From Balaenoptera acutorostrata (lineage: Eukaryota > Chordata > Mammalia > Artiodactyla > Balaenopteridae): a stretch of 64,000 bases of DNA. Positions within the stretch are counted from its first letter, which is position 1, and every line of letters starts with the position of its first letter. This document shows, one piece after another, positions 23,740 through 35,076 of this stretch. The notes beneath the pieces are model-generated. The model did not search any database, was not told the origin of the DNA, and saw nothing but the letters and a program-made list of their open reading frames with translations. The stretch is from assembly GCF_949987535.1 (NCBI RefSeq), contig NC_080074.1:43073641-43137640 (forward strand), given 5' to 3'. Position numbers and translations under genes: made by a program.

Positions 23740-24880
23740 TATCTTTATTGAAGTCTTTATTATATAAAATTTCAAATATGTTTTTATAAATAAGATGAAC
23801 TAGTATAATGAACTCTCATGTACCCATCACCCATCTTCAGCATTATCAACTCAGGTCAGTCTTGTTTCATGTATACTCCTGCCTTCCCACCCCATATTTT
23901 TTTTTTTAATAAATTTATTCATTTTATTTATTTTTGGCTGCATTGGGTCTTCATTGCTGCACGCGGGCTTTCTCTAGTTGCAGCGAGCGGGGGCCAGTCT
24001 TCGTTGCAGTGTGCAGGCTTGTCATTGCAGTGGCTTCTCTTGTTGCCGAGCAGGGGCTCCAGGTGTGCGGGCTTCAGTAGCTGTGGCATGTGGGCTCTAG
24101 AGCGCAGGCTCAGCAGCTGTGATGCACAGGCCCAGTTGCTCCGCGGCATGTGGGATCCTCCCTGACCAGGGCTCGAACCTGTGCCCCCTGCACCGGCAGG
24201 CGGATTCTCAACCACTGCGCCACCAGGGAAGCCCCCACCCCGTATTTTTTTGAGAAAATCCCATATACATCATTTTATTCATAAGTATTTCAGTATATAT
24301 CTCTAAAATATAAAGACTTTTCTTTAAAACTTTAACCATAAATATCATTATTACTCTAAAAATGAGTAATTCGTTAATATAGTCAAATAACTAGTCATTG
24401 CTTAAACGTCCCTAATTGTTGTAAATTTCTTTTTATTTTCTTTGTGTTGGACTTGGTTTGTAAGTCACTTAAGTCTTTTTTAATCTTTTAAGTCTCTCCT
24501 GTATCTTCTTTTGATTTTTCCTTTTCAATTTTTAATTTTCCTTTTCAATTTATTGAGGAAATAAGGTTAATTTGTCCTGTAGCGTTTCCCACAATCTGGA
24601 TTTGCCCCCATGGTGATTGTTTAATGTGTTCTTCAGTTACTTATATTTCTTGCAAATTGGTCAGTAGACAGTTCTAATCTGAGGCTTGCTCAGATTCAGG
24701 TTCAATTTTTTATGACAAGAATACTTCATTGATGGTGTTCTGTATTACCATCAGGAGGCACATAATGTCTGATTTTCTCTCTTCTTGTGATAATAGTGGC
24801 CATTGATGATTGTTGCTTAGATCTGTTAATTCAATAGGAGTATAAATTAACAGCAGTACTTAAATATTTGTAATGTTTGA
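23740..24880 (-). mobile_element. Old L1M 3' UTR, antisense, interrupted by a SINE
   Basis: Characteristic phrases: catgtacccatcacccatct (23817 on), tttgtcctgtagcgtttccc, and atcaggaggcacataatgtc. The SINE at 23903-24234 is nested. A second copy of the same family is at 59690-60440. Confidence 0.65.
23903..24234 (-). mobile_element. CHR-type tRNA-Glu SINE
   Basis: Head at right (complement of gggcttccctggtgg), tail at left. TSD ccacccc(a/g)tatttttt at 23887-23902 and 24235-24250. Confidence 0.95.
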
Positions 24881-25149
24881 ACTTCCCAAGTGGGAAAATA
24901 TCACTCAGTATTTCCTATTGTTTGAGCACTTAGATTCTTATTGTACCTTCTTTTTTTTTTTTGTACTTGTTAAAAGTTGTTCTTGATTCTATTAGAGGCT
25001 TGAATGATATAATGTAAACATTTTGCAGGTATATAATGGGACTCTTTAATAAGTTTGGGGAGCTAAATTAGAGAAAGGGTTAGCTTTGAAAAAGTAAAAG
25101 AAATAGCCAGTGGTCTACACAGTATATCAGTAGAATTTCAAGCCAGAAA

Positions 25150-25440
25150 TCTTTTGTATTTCCATTATGCTTGGAGATTTTCGGAGTGTGTTCCTAGGAC
25201 TATGGAACTCAAGATCTTTTCAGAGAATCTGTGAGGTCGAAATTATTTTTGTAGTAATGCCGTGGTACTTGATGTTATTTGCTTTGTTTCTCATTCTCTT
25301 GTGAACATACAGTGCACTTTTCCCAAGACTGTATGAGGTGTGATTATGCCATTGCTCTGCTGGCTAATGGAGTGTATGCTTGTGTATTCTTGTGTTTTCA
25401 AATTTTCTTAGTTTAATTTTTTCCTAAGCAGTGTTTTTTT
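25150..25440 (+). mobile_element. hAT-like DNA transposon remnant, left part
   Basis: Contains aatctgtgaggtcgaaatta and ttgatgttatttgctttg, typical of an old hAT family. It continues at 27336-27505 after intervening L1s. Family not certain. Confidence 0.5.
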
Positions 25441-25765
25441 TTTTAATTTAAATAAACTTCATTTTTTAGAAGAGTTTTACAGAAATATTGTGAACAATTT
25501 TTAGGTTTACAGAAAAATTCTGAACATAATACAGCATTTTGTGTAGCTTGTACCCACTTTCCCTTGTTATTAACGTAATAGTATGGTACATTTGATACAA
25601 TTAATGAATCCATATTGATACATTATTAACTGAAGTCCATACTTTGTCTCAGATTTCCTTAGTTTTTACCTAATGTCCTTTTTCTATTCCAGAATCCCAT
25701 CAGGGTAGCACTTTACATTTAGTCATCACATCTCCTTAAGGCTCTCTTGGCAGTTACAATTTCTT

Positions 25766-27119
25766 TCTTTCTTTTTTTTTTTTAAATGATAAAATTCAAC
25801 ATTTATTCACAACAGAAATTCTCGGAAAAATAGGAATAGAGGTGAACTTCCTCACATGATAATCTACAAAAAAACCTACTATTAACGTTATTTTACTTTT
25901 TTAAATTAATTTTTATTGGAGTATAGTTGCTTTACAATGTTATGTTAGTTTCTACTGTACAGCAAAGTGAATCAACTATACATATACATACATACCCTCT
26001 TTTTTTGGATTTTCTTCCCATTTAGGTCACGACAGTGCATTAAGTAGAGTTCCCTGTGCTATACAATATGTTCTCATTAGTTGTCTATTTTATACATAGT
26101 ATCAATAGTGTATATGTGTCAATCCCAATCTCCCAATTCCTCCCACCATCCCCTTCCCCCTTGGTATCCATATAGTTGTTCTCTACATCTGTGTCTCTAT
26201 TTTTGCTTTGCAAATAAGATCATCTATACCATTTTTCTAGATTCCACGTATATGCACTAATATATGATATATTTTTTTCTCTTTCTGACTTACTTCACTC
26301 TGTATGACACTCACTAGGTCCATCTGCATCTCTACAAATGACCCAATTTCGTTCCTTTTTATGGCTGAGTAATATTCCATTGTATATATGTACCACATGT
26401 TCTTTATCCATTCCTCTGTTGATGGACATTTAGGTTGCTTCCATGTCCTGGCTATTGTAAATAGTGCTGCTGTGAACATTGGGGTGCGTGTGTCTTTTTG
26501 AATTATGGTTTTCTTTGGGTATATGCCCAGTAGTGGGATTGCTGGGTCATATGATAGTTCTATTTTTAGTTTTTTAAGGAACCTCCATACTGTTTTCATA
26601 GTGGCTGTATCAATTTACATTCCCACCAACAGTGCATGAGGGTTCCCTTTTCTCCACACCCTCTCCAGCATTTATTGTTTGTAGATTTTTTGATGATGGC
26701 CATTCTGACTGGTGTGAGGTGATACCTCATTGTAGTTTTGATTTGCATTTCTCTAATAATTAGTGAGCATCTTTTTATGTGTTTGTTGGCCATCTGTATG
26801 TCTTCTTTGGAGAAATGTCTATTTAGGTCTTCTGCCCATTTTTGGATTGGGTTGTTTGTTTTTTGATATTGAGCTGCATGAGCTGCTTGTATATTTTGGA
26901 GATTAATCCTTTGTCAGTTGCTTTGTTGCAAATGTTATCTCCCACTCTGAGGGTTGTCTTTGCATCATGGTTTCCTTTGCTGTGCAAAAGCTTCTGTGGT
27001 TCATTAGGTCCCATTTGTTTATGTTTGTTTTCATTACTCTAGTAGGTAGGTCAAAAAAGAGCTTGCTGCGATTTATGTCAAAGAGTGTTCTGCCTATGTT
27101 TTTCATCTAAGAGTTTTAT
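25766..27119 (-). mobile_element. Young 5'-truncated L1 with probable 3' transduction
   Basis: TSD ggcagtta(c/t)aatttctt at 25749-25765 and 27120-27136. In L1 orientation: ORF2 C-terminal region with frame breaks (26237-27106), 3' UTR ending near 25895, then about 105 bp of L1 ORF2 in the opposite orientation (25785-25890), an AATAAA, and the terminal poly(A) (complement of 25766-25784). Confidence 0.85.
25785..25890 (+). mobile_element. Inverted L1 ORF2 fragment inside the young L1 tail
   Basis: Starts ataaaattcaacatttattc and includes ctacaaaaaaacctactatt, matching the L1 RT region in + orientation, opposite to the L1 it is attached to. Confidence 0.65.
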
Positions 27120-27335
27120 GGCAGTTATAATTTCTTAAGACTTTACTTGTTTTTGATGACCTTGACAGTGTTGAGGAGTTCTGGTCAGATATTTTGCAGT
27201 GTCCCTCAATTGGAATTTGTCTGATGTTTTTCTCATGATTAGACTGGGTTTTTGGGAGGAGACCACAAAGGTAAAATGCCATTTCATCACATCATTATGG
27301 AAAAGTATACACTATCAACATGACTTATCACTTTT

Positions 27336-27505
27336 GATGTTGACTGTGATCACCTGGCAAAGATAGTGAATTTCTCACTTTTAATTTCTAATTCAGCAAA
27401 TATCAATAAATATAATCCACATAAACAACAACTCTTTGGAGTCTTTGGTAATTTCTAAGAGTGGAAAGGGATCTGGAGACCCAAAAGTTTGAGAATTGCT
27501 CATTT
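27336..27505 (+). mobile_element. hAT-like DNA transposon remnant, right part
   Basis: Ends ggatctggagacccaaaagtttgagaattg, a hAT-like terminus. Counterpart of 25150-25440. Confidence 0.5.
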
Positions 27506-27509
27506 AAAC

Positions 27510-30110
27510 ATTCAGTAGCTAACACTTTAAGGACAAATAATTGGCAGCTTACATGATGTGAAAAGAGGGACCCAGTAGTTGATCGGGTGTGTTGGAGGTG
27601 CAGGGGGAGTTGAGGTTGGAAAGAAGAATTATGATAGAGCCTTTAGGAATGAGAGAGTGATGATCGAGATAAAATTTGCCTATTTCATAATTGTACCTAG
27701 CATTCAGACATGATCTATATCAAGGAGTTTTTTTGTTTGTTTTTGTTTCTTTTTTCATTTTTATATTTAACAAATATTGGTTGAATGCTTATGTATTTTG
27801 TTTTATTAGATTTATTATTTTATCTGATTTATATCATCTGCAAATAATAGTTATTTTTTTCTTTTCAATCCTTATACAACTGAGCCTGTGGTTTTGTGTA
27901 GGTATGTCTAGGGGTGAGAGGTGGAGGAGTCTTTAAAGCCTTCCAGAAATTTATCCATTTTGTGGAGGTTTCAAAATTATTTAAGATTTAATATTTTTTA
28001 TTTAAAAAATTCTCTGTTTGGGTCTCCTATTTTGTGAATATAGCACTTTTGCTTCTTTCATCTCTCTTAACTTCTATATTTTCCATCTTTTCCTTTCTTT
28101 GTGCCTTTTTGTTGAATTCCTGTACCACTTTTCTGACTCACTAATTTATTATTGTATCATATTTGTTTTGCTGTTCAAACCTGCTGTATACTTTATTTCA
28201 CCGTAATATTTTTATACCCAGTATTACTAGCTGTTTTTTTGTGATTGCTTGGTCATGCTTCATTTTTTTACAGTATCCTCCAGTATCATTTTGAACGTAT
28301 TTATTGTGGTTATTTTAAGTTTTTGATGGCTTTTGTTTACTAATTTTCTTCCCTTCCACTGAGATTGTTCAGTTTTCCTTCTCAGCACTTGGGCTTCTTA
28401 GGATATTAATTATTTTTGTTTGTGAGCTTGTGCTTTCTTGGAAATAATATTCTCCTAGGAATATTAATTGCCTTATCTGATACTGTCCTAGATAGAAAGG
28501 TAAGAACCCAGGGACTTTTTGGTCTGTCTAGGGAATACATGTCTTAGGGTGAAGAATCTCTTGTTAAAATCATTGTTTCATTATTCCTCATTTGCTCCTT
28601 CCACTCATATATCCTGTTTCTTAGGGAATTTTTCTGTATTTCTGCTTTGGGCATAATTCTTTTCGAGAAGCTGCCTCCCTAGTTGTAATCAGTTAGCTCG
28701 TTTGGGGTAAAGAACAGTGGAAGGTAGTGGTCAGCGTCTTTGCCTGCACTTGTTGTGTGCATACTGCAACTGATTTAAAAACCATTTAAAAACAAAAGTG
28801 TTTAAAACTTTGTTTAATGCCTCTGATTGGTATTAAATCGTGTTCTGCCGTGGTAGTAAGGACAGAGTGGGCAGTGATCTGTCCGGTGTTATAGAGAGAA
28901 AAAGGCCCAGAAAGATGGCTCCCAGGTCTTCCTCCTACTCTGGCCCCCTGGCCTTTCCTCCATCTGTGGTACTGTACTCTCTGTCTGCTTGAAGCTTGCT
29001 CCCCATCCATCCATCTCTAGTGATGGGTTCAGGGAGGGTGTTAGTTACTTCACTGGTAAGTAACTCAGTTCCCATTTGCAAAAAAAGTTGGTTACTTTCT
29101 TTTTGGCTTTGTGTTCCCTGTGTGAAGGTTGGCTGAGGTGGTGGCTGAAAGGGGACCAAAAACATCAAAAGAACAGCAGCCCTGTTGGACAGTTCATTTA
29201 TATTAAGATCTTTGTCAGCTGTGACATGCCACAGTTTAAAAATCAGAAATCTGTTAAGGTAGCTAACTCCCAAGTAAATAGATTATGTCATTTACCCAAT
29301 AGAAAGTTATTTGTTTTGCTAAATTAGACTTAAGGTGGAAACATGGCTTTAAAGATTTATTATTTCTTTCAATATCCATAACATTGCAGTCATTCAGATT
29401 TTAAAAGTATGGTTTGAAGGTTTTTCATAAGCATTATCATTTGCTGTTTCTTCTAAGTTTTAAGACATGCAGATGCTTCTTATAAGCAGAATACAGTAAA
29501 AGCCAAGACATCCACAGCTCTACCTTTAACTCTTAATTAAAATTATGTGCATTAAGAATCTTAAATTTCTTCCTGCTTTTTAGAAAAATAAAATGAGAGT
29601 CCCACAAAACCTCAGAAAGACATATGAAGGGTTAGAATTTCAGCATGTCGGAGATACATAAAGATAAAATTTGATTAAAAGTTCAAGAAAATCTCTACCT
29701 GTCCAACTGTCTAGTGAGAATAGAGCAATGAAGGGATATTTATCCAGACCTCACCTTAGTAGGTTTTCATTAACTTGTGACTACTTCAGAAGTCACCTTA
29801 AGTTTAATATGGTGAAAACAACAGCAATGGAGCAAGAAAGAGCTTGAGAGAGGGAATGAATTTACGTATATGTATATGAATTTATATTTGTATGTGTGTA
29901 TGTACATGTATACACACACACACACACGTGAAATTTAATTTTAGCCGAACATATATTGAGTCTAGAAAAACAGCCTACCATCGTTGAACATATCTATACA
30001 CATAGTACCTCGCCAGGTTTATGACTACACCATGTTTGGAGCATATTTTAGGTCTCAGAGGCAACATCGCTTGCTGCTTTAGGGGAATTAGTAGAAAATA
30101 AAGCTAGAGG
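27510..30110. other. Mostly unique intronic sequence
   Basis: AT-rich, with T-rich old-repeat-like sequence at 27700-28480 that I cannot classify. A short GC-richer island lies at 28850-29010. A TG/TA/CA simple repeat lies at 29863-29930. No exon seen. Confidence 0.4.
29863..29930. repeat. TA/TG/CA simple repeat
   Basis: Alternating tatg, tgtg and acacac runs. Confidence 0.85.
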
Positions 30111-30114
30111 AAAT

Positions 30115-30315
30115 GAATAACAGCTAACATTTGTTAAATTTCTATAATGTGCCAGAGCTGTTCTAAGTACTTTGTAGATAAACTCATGTAATCTTCACAT
30201 AACCCTATGAGATAATATAATTTACTGTCTCAGTAGTAAATAGATGAGGACACAGAGAGTTAAGAAAGTCGCTCAGGGTCACACAACTAGTAAGTGGCAG
30301 AACTGGGATACATTT
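30115..30315 (-). mobile_element. MIR SINE, antisense
   Basis: Pattern: taacatttgttaaatttc, cctatgagataatataattt, gtcacacaactagtaagtgg, all complement of MIR. Confidence 0.8.
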
Positions 30316-30554
30316 TGTCTCCAGAGGGTAAGCTTTAATCTTTTTCCTGTATTGCATCTCACCTATGATGTTAGAATCAGATTATACAGAACCTTGAATA
30401 CTACTTTTACAGTTCGGGATTTTTGTTTTTAATGTAATGTCAAACCATTGAATTTTTTTTTTCTTTTTTCTTTTTGAGTAGGGAAACAACCTGTTCAGAG
30501 TGTGGCTTAGGAAAATTATCTTGACAGAGTTATGGATATTGGAGGGAGGGGCAA

Positions 30555-30715
30555 CCAACTGAACATTAGAGTTATCTGGGGTGTTCTGAAAAATCCTAGT
30601 GCTCAGGCTGTTCAGTTGAATTAGAATCTTAGAGGGTGAGACACAGACATTAGTACTTTTTAAAGTCTCCTAGGTGATTTCAATGCCCAACTAAAGTTGA
30701 GAACCATAGAAATAG
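30555..30715 (+). mobile_element. hAT-Charlie-type MITE fragment
   Basis: Ends tcctaggtgatttcaatgcc then gttgagaaccatag, the typical terminus of a common mammalian hAT MITE. Exact family uncertain. Confidence 0.5.
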
Positions 30716-30899
30716 AGATGGTTAGCCCATGGAACAAGTTAGCATACAGTTTTGTAAACTAGGTAAAAGACAGTTAAAACGTGTCGGGTCATAGTAGCAA
30801 AACAGACAATATGTCCCTTCTGGATTTTCCTTTTCTCCCTAGATTTCTAAAATCGTCACTTTCCCTATTTGGGTTACTGTATTTGTGTAGAGAAAAAAC

Positions 30900-31095
30900 A
30901 TTATTTTTTGCAGTCTTACTATGTGCCCTCACCGGGGCTTGATGTCTCACACACTTTCTCATTTAATTCCCTCCATAGTACTGTGAAGTAGATATTACTC
31001 TGTTTTTAGAGATGAAGAAATTGAGGCTCTAAAGGGGTTAGTAATTTTTCTAAGTCACATAAGCTCATCAGTGGACCATGTTAGGATTCAAATAC
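30900..31095 (-). mobile_element. MIR SINE, antisense
   Basis: Contains ttactatgtgccctcacc, tcatttaattccctccat and agagatgaagaaattgagg. Confidence 0.65.
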
Positions 31096-31099
31096 AGAT

Positions 31100-32585
31100 A
31101 CTCTGTTATTCATGTCATTGAATGTAAGGCTAATGTTTTTAATGTTGTAAACTGATCTGTATTACACCTAGCCTTTTAAGCATCCCTTTAAAGTTTTTCC
31201 ATACATTACCTAAAATAATGTATACTTTGAAAAATGTGCAATCCATGATGTATTTTATTTAACCCAAAGTTTTGTTCTCCTGTAACTAATTTTGACTTTT
31301 CTCTCCAGGGTGAATTTTTTGGCATTTTGGCACCACATAGTAGCTGACACATGGAGAGGAGTTGCTGACTGCGTTTTTATATGTGGTAGATATTATGAGT
31401 CACGGAGGGTGACATTTCCATATTATCATTAGCAGTCTTGCCTGTGGCTTGATCAACATAATTTGCTAATGAATGATTTGTTAGAATAGAACTTCAGAAG
31501 GAAAGAAGGTATTTGTTGTACAGTTCTTACGTCTTAATTCAATTCCTGGTCATGATTCATTATAGAATGTAGGCTCATGTATCTGTGTAAAGAATTGGTC
31601 AAAACGAAATTGCAGGTAATGTAAGCTCTTATTTCAAACTGAAACTCGAAATTATGTAAACAGGTCATAAGATTAAGCTTCATACACTGAAATATTTATG
31701 TATGTGAGCTGCCTCATATAACCAGCTGTCATACCTAGCCTGGCATGATAGTGATGTGATAACATGGTTTCTTTTGAGCTGTTATTTCATAACCTTTTCA
31801 GGTAACTGTGGAGGGTTAGGTCAGATATAGAGGAACATGTTAATGAGGTCAAATGCCAAGGTCATCGGTTTAATTCTTTTAGTGGACAGTTAACTTTTTT
31901 CTTATTTTATAAATACAGACTTCACCAGCAGTCTCACATTAGTTACAACTGACATCACATTGATTGATTTTGAACTTCCTTTGTATGTGAAGCTCTTGAT
32001 GAAGGAGGTTGGTTTAAACCTGGCAAGAGACCGCTAGTACCAGAAGAAATATAATTTATGCTCCATTACCAAAAACCGGTGGTGAATCTGTAACAGTGTC
32101 ACTTATGAAGGACAGAATTATTTAAGAAAAAGCATGGGAGAATTTCTAGCAATGGACTTTGGGCATATGATGGCCAAAGACTAATAGTGGAAGAAAATAC
32201 AAATATACTTTAAATTACAGCTAAGGATGCTCTTAGGACTGAGGTAATTTTCTATGTTGAATTGTTAGTATAACAGAATTTTAGTACTGTAACAGACATC
32301 ATGAGCAAATAAGAAAGCTAAATTCAAAATATTTATTCAAGTATACCTAGGAAATACTGATCGACTTAGGTTTAGAACTCAGATTTCATGTTTCTAGCCC
32401 ATATTATTTCTTTGCATATCTATTTTAAGCATGTAGAATGTTAAATTTTGGAAAATACAAAGATGAGCAAGACTTGTTTTTTGTCTTAGGAGAATTGAAA
32501 CTAATTCCTTTAATAAACAGAGGAACTCAACGAACTACATATGTATAATAAATTCTTTGCTAGGTATTAGGGTTATAATACTGAC
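31100..32585. other. Unique intronic sequence
   Basis: No ORF, exon or recognised repeat. Confidence 0.45.
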
Positions 32586-32589
32586 TGAG

Positions 32590-33500
32590 CCTTTTTTCCA
32601 TTCATTCAGTGTTTGTTGAGTGTCTACCATGTGCCAGGCTCTGTTCTAATCTTAAAGGATTCGACAGTGAACAGAATAGACAAAGTTCCTACTCTAGGGG
32701 AGTTAACATTCCATTGGAGAAGGACAAGGAATATACATAAATATATACTGTGCTGTGTGATGATTGTTGTGATGAAAAATAAAGCAGGGTAAGGAAGATA
32801 AAGAGTACCAGAATTGGAGATAGGTGTTGCTATTTTCTAGGAATATCATGGAAGTCTTCTGATGAAGTGACTTTTAAACAGAGTCCTAAAAGTAGCTTTC
32901 TAGGCAGAGGTAAGACCCAAGTGTGAAGCTCACAAATCTTTTATGCAGACTGGTGGTTGGGCTGTAAGTGTTGAGGTTTAGGGGAAAGGTGAGTGAGGGG
33001 TCTTTCTACCTCCTGACTCAGGAAGATGGAAGTGCAGGTCCTTAGGAGCACATGGAGCTCTATGGCTGCCCGCTGCACTTCTGCCTGATAGAAGGATACA
33101 GTGACAAAACAGATGGAGTGAGTATCCCTTTGTTATGCCTGGTGTAGGAAGTCAGGAATACCCTTACCAAGGATGTGCTATTTTTTCTGGGATAATAAGA
33201 ATGAGTGTACCAGGAGAGTGATTGGGATGGCCCTAAGGGGCTGGAGTTCAGGAGAGGTTAAGGTGGGAAACTAACTTGGGGAGTTGTCAGTGAATAGAAT
33301 GCATAAAAATCAAGTCAGTGGAATCATTCATGGAAAGCATGTTGCATGGGGACAAAAGAGATTCTAGGCTGCAACCTTGGGAAATAACTATCTTAAGGGA
33401 GAAGAAGGGGAAGGTGGCCAGGCAGAAAGAGGAAAGAAGAGAAAGGAGAGAAAATAGCTTGGAAATTAAGGAAGGAGGGAGAGTTTTGAGAAAAGGAGTG
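32590..33500 (-). mobile_element. L2 element, antisense
   Basis: tttgttgagtgtctaccatgtgccaggctc-like start followed by acagtgaacagaatagacaa and tggagaaggacaaggaat; decays toward the right. The ORFs here (33287-33580) are not host genes. Confidence 0.7.
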
Positions 33501-33504
33501 GTGA

Positions 33505-34848
33505 CAATGACAAATGCTAGAGAGTGGTCAGTGGGTTGAGTTGGGGAGAGGTAAGGTTGTGCTAGACTTGAATTGTCCAATAGTTCTATTTGACAACACT
33601 GTAACTAGACCATTGTAATATTAGGAAAAAAGTTAAATAACAAATTAATTTTTACCTATTTATGGTAGCAGTAGAGGAAATACTATGAGATAACTATGCA
33701 TTGTTAAAGAACTGGTATTAGAAAGTCAGTGTTGGGGAAAGATAAACTTCAGCTTGAACTTTGGTAGCAGAATTGGCAATTTAAGTTGAGCCTTCAAGGC
33801 AGGGAACTTTTGAGCTATTGAACAGGGAAGCAAAAACAATGTAGGGAGAATATTGCAGATTGCTCTGAGCAATCAGTTTTACTAGACAGATAATTTAGAT
33901 GAGTGAAATTTTGGAGTTGCAAGGCTATCTCATAGGAGATCAAAACATTTCTGTGGAATGAATAATTGGGTCAAATTGTAGACGATTTAAATATCAGGGT
34001 TGGGGCTTTTTTTCCTAAAGAATGGGTGCTATCAAATATTTTTAAGTGGAGAAGCAACATGGCCCAAGCGATAGGTTAGGGAATTAACTTGGTAAATTAT
34101 TCATTCCCTTCTTGGTCCTTTCTTAGTCTTTGTCATTTATTGTACCACTCAGTAATTCTGCCTTATGTCTGTATAATGCTTTAGCAAAAATTTATAAAGT
34201 ACACTCATGTAAACTATTATTAAGCCTCACAACAACTTCAGAAAGTTGTAAGGTTTAATAATTGTGTATTCACAGAGGAGAAAATAAACTTCAGAACAGC
34301 TAAATGACTTGCTAATGATAGGTCTGGCTTGAATAATGAGTAATATTGGGTAGATTGGGTGGAGATAACTTACCTTAAAGTCAAATGAATTACTGTACTA
34401 CAGTATATACAGTCTTCAGTATATGGTGATATTCTTAGCAATAGGGACCATGTCTTTATTGTGTGTTTGAACTTCAGTATTTAGTGTAGTAGGCAAATGA
34501 GTAAGGTAAGACTGAGTGCAGGGACATCTATTAGAAGGAAGATGCAAAAGTTGAGAAATGTGGTGATGTGGGTCTGGCCTGGTTAGTATTAATGGGAATT
34601 GAAAGAAAGGACTAGATGTGAGATAGATATTGTCTAGGTAAAATTAATTAGAATTTAATGACTTAATCAGATGTTGGGAGGAAAACAGAGTCTCAGTGAC
34701 TCAAGGGTTTAGGTCTCAGTGATTGAAAGAAAGATGGTACCATTGAAAGAACTGAGCAAGTTGGCATGGAAGTTGGTTTCTGAGGGAAGCTACTGAGTAT
34801 GATTTTTGACATAAAGATGCTTCTAAAACAAGCTTAAAGCCTTTTCTT
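33505..34848. other. Mostly unique intronic sequence
   Basis: Includes a MIR-like antisense stretch at about 34145-34330 (taagcctcacaacaactt). No gene. Confidence 0.45.
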
Positions 34849-34863
34849 TGTTAACAGAATTTT
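34849..34863. repeat. Target-site duplication, left copy, of L1 at 34864-39998
   Basis: tgttaacagaatttt, repeated exactly at 39999-40013. Confidence 0.95.
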
Positions 34864-35076
34864 TTTTCTTTTTTACTTTTTAAATTTTATTTTATTTATT
34901 TTTTTATACAGTAGGTTCTTATTAGTCATCAATTTTATACACAACAGTGTATAGATGTCAATCCCAATCGCCCAATTCATCACACCACCATCCCCACCCC
35001 CCCACAGCTTTCCCCCCTTGGTGTCCATACGTTTGTTCTATACATCTGTGTCTCAACTTCTGCCCTGCAAACCGGT

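Larger units (their letters stand above)
25441..27335 (-). mobile_element. Old L1M 3' sequence, antisense, split by a young L1
   Basis: 25441-25765 and 27120-27335 are contiguous once the young L1 and one TSD copy are removed (both sides share the ggcagttayaatttctt duplication). Phrases: aggtttacagaaaaattc and ccagaatcccatcagggtag. Confidence 0.65.

Noticed and set aside
23818..24215. ORFs of 115 and 95 codons
   Set aside because: They fall in a CHR SINE and have no gene context. The same applies to ORFs at 41624-42014, 51910-52391 and 56688-57078.
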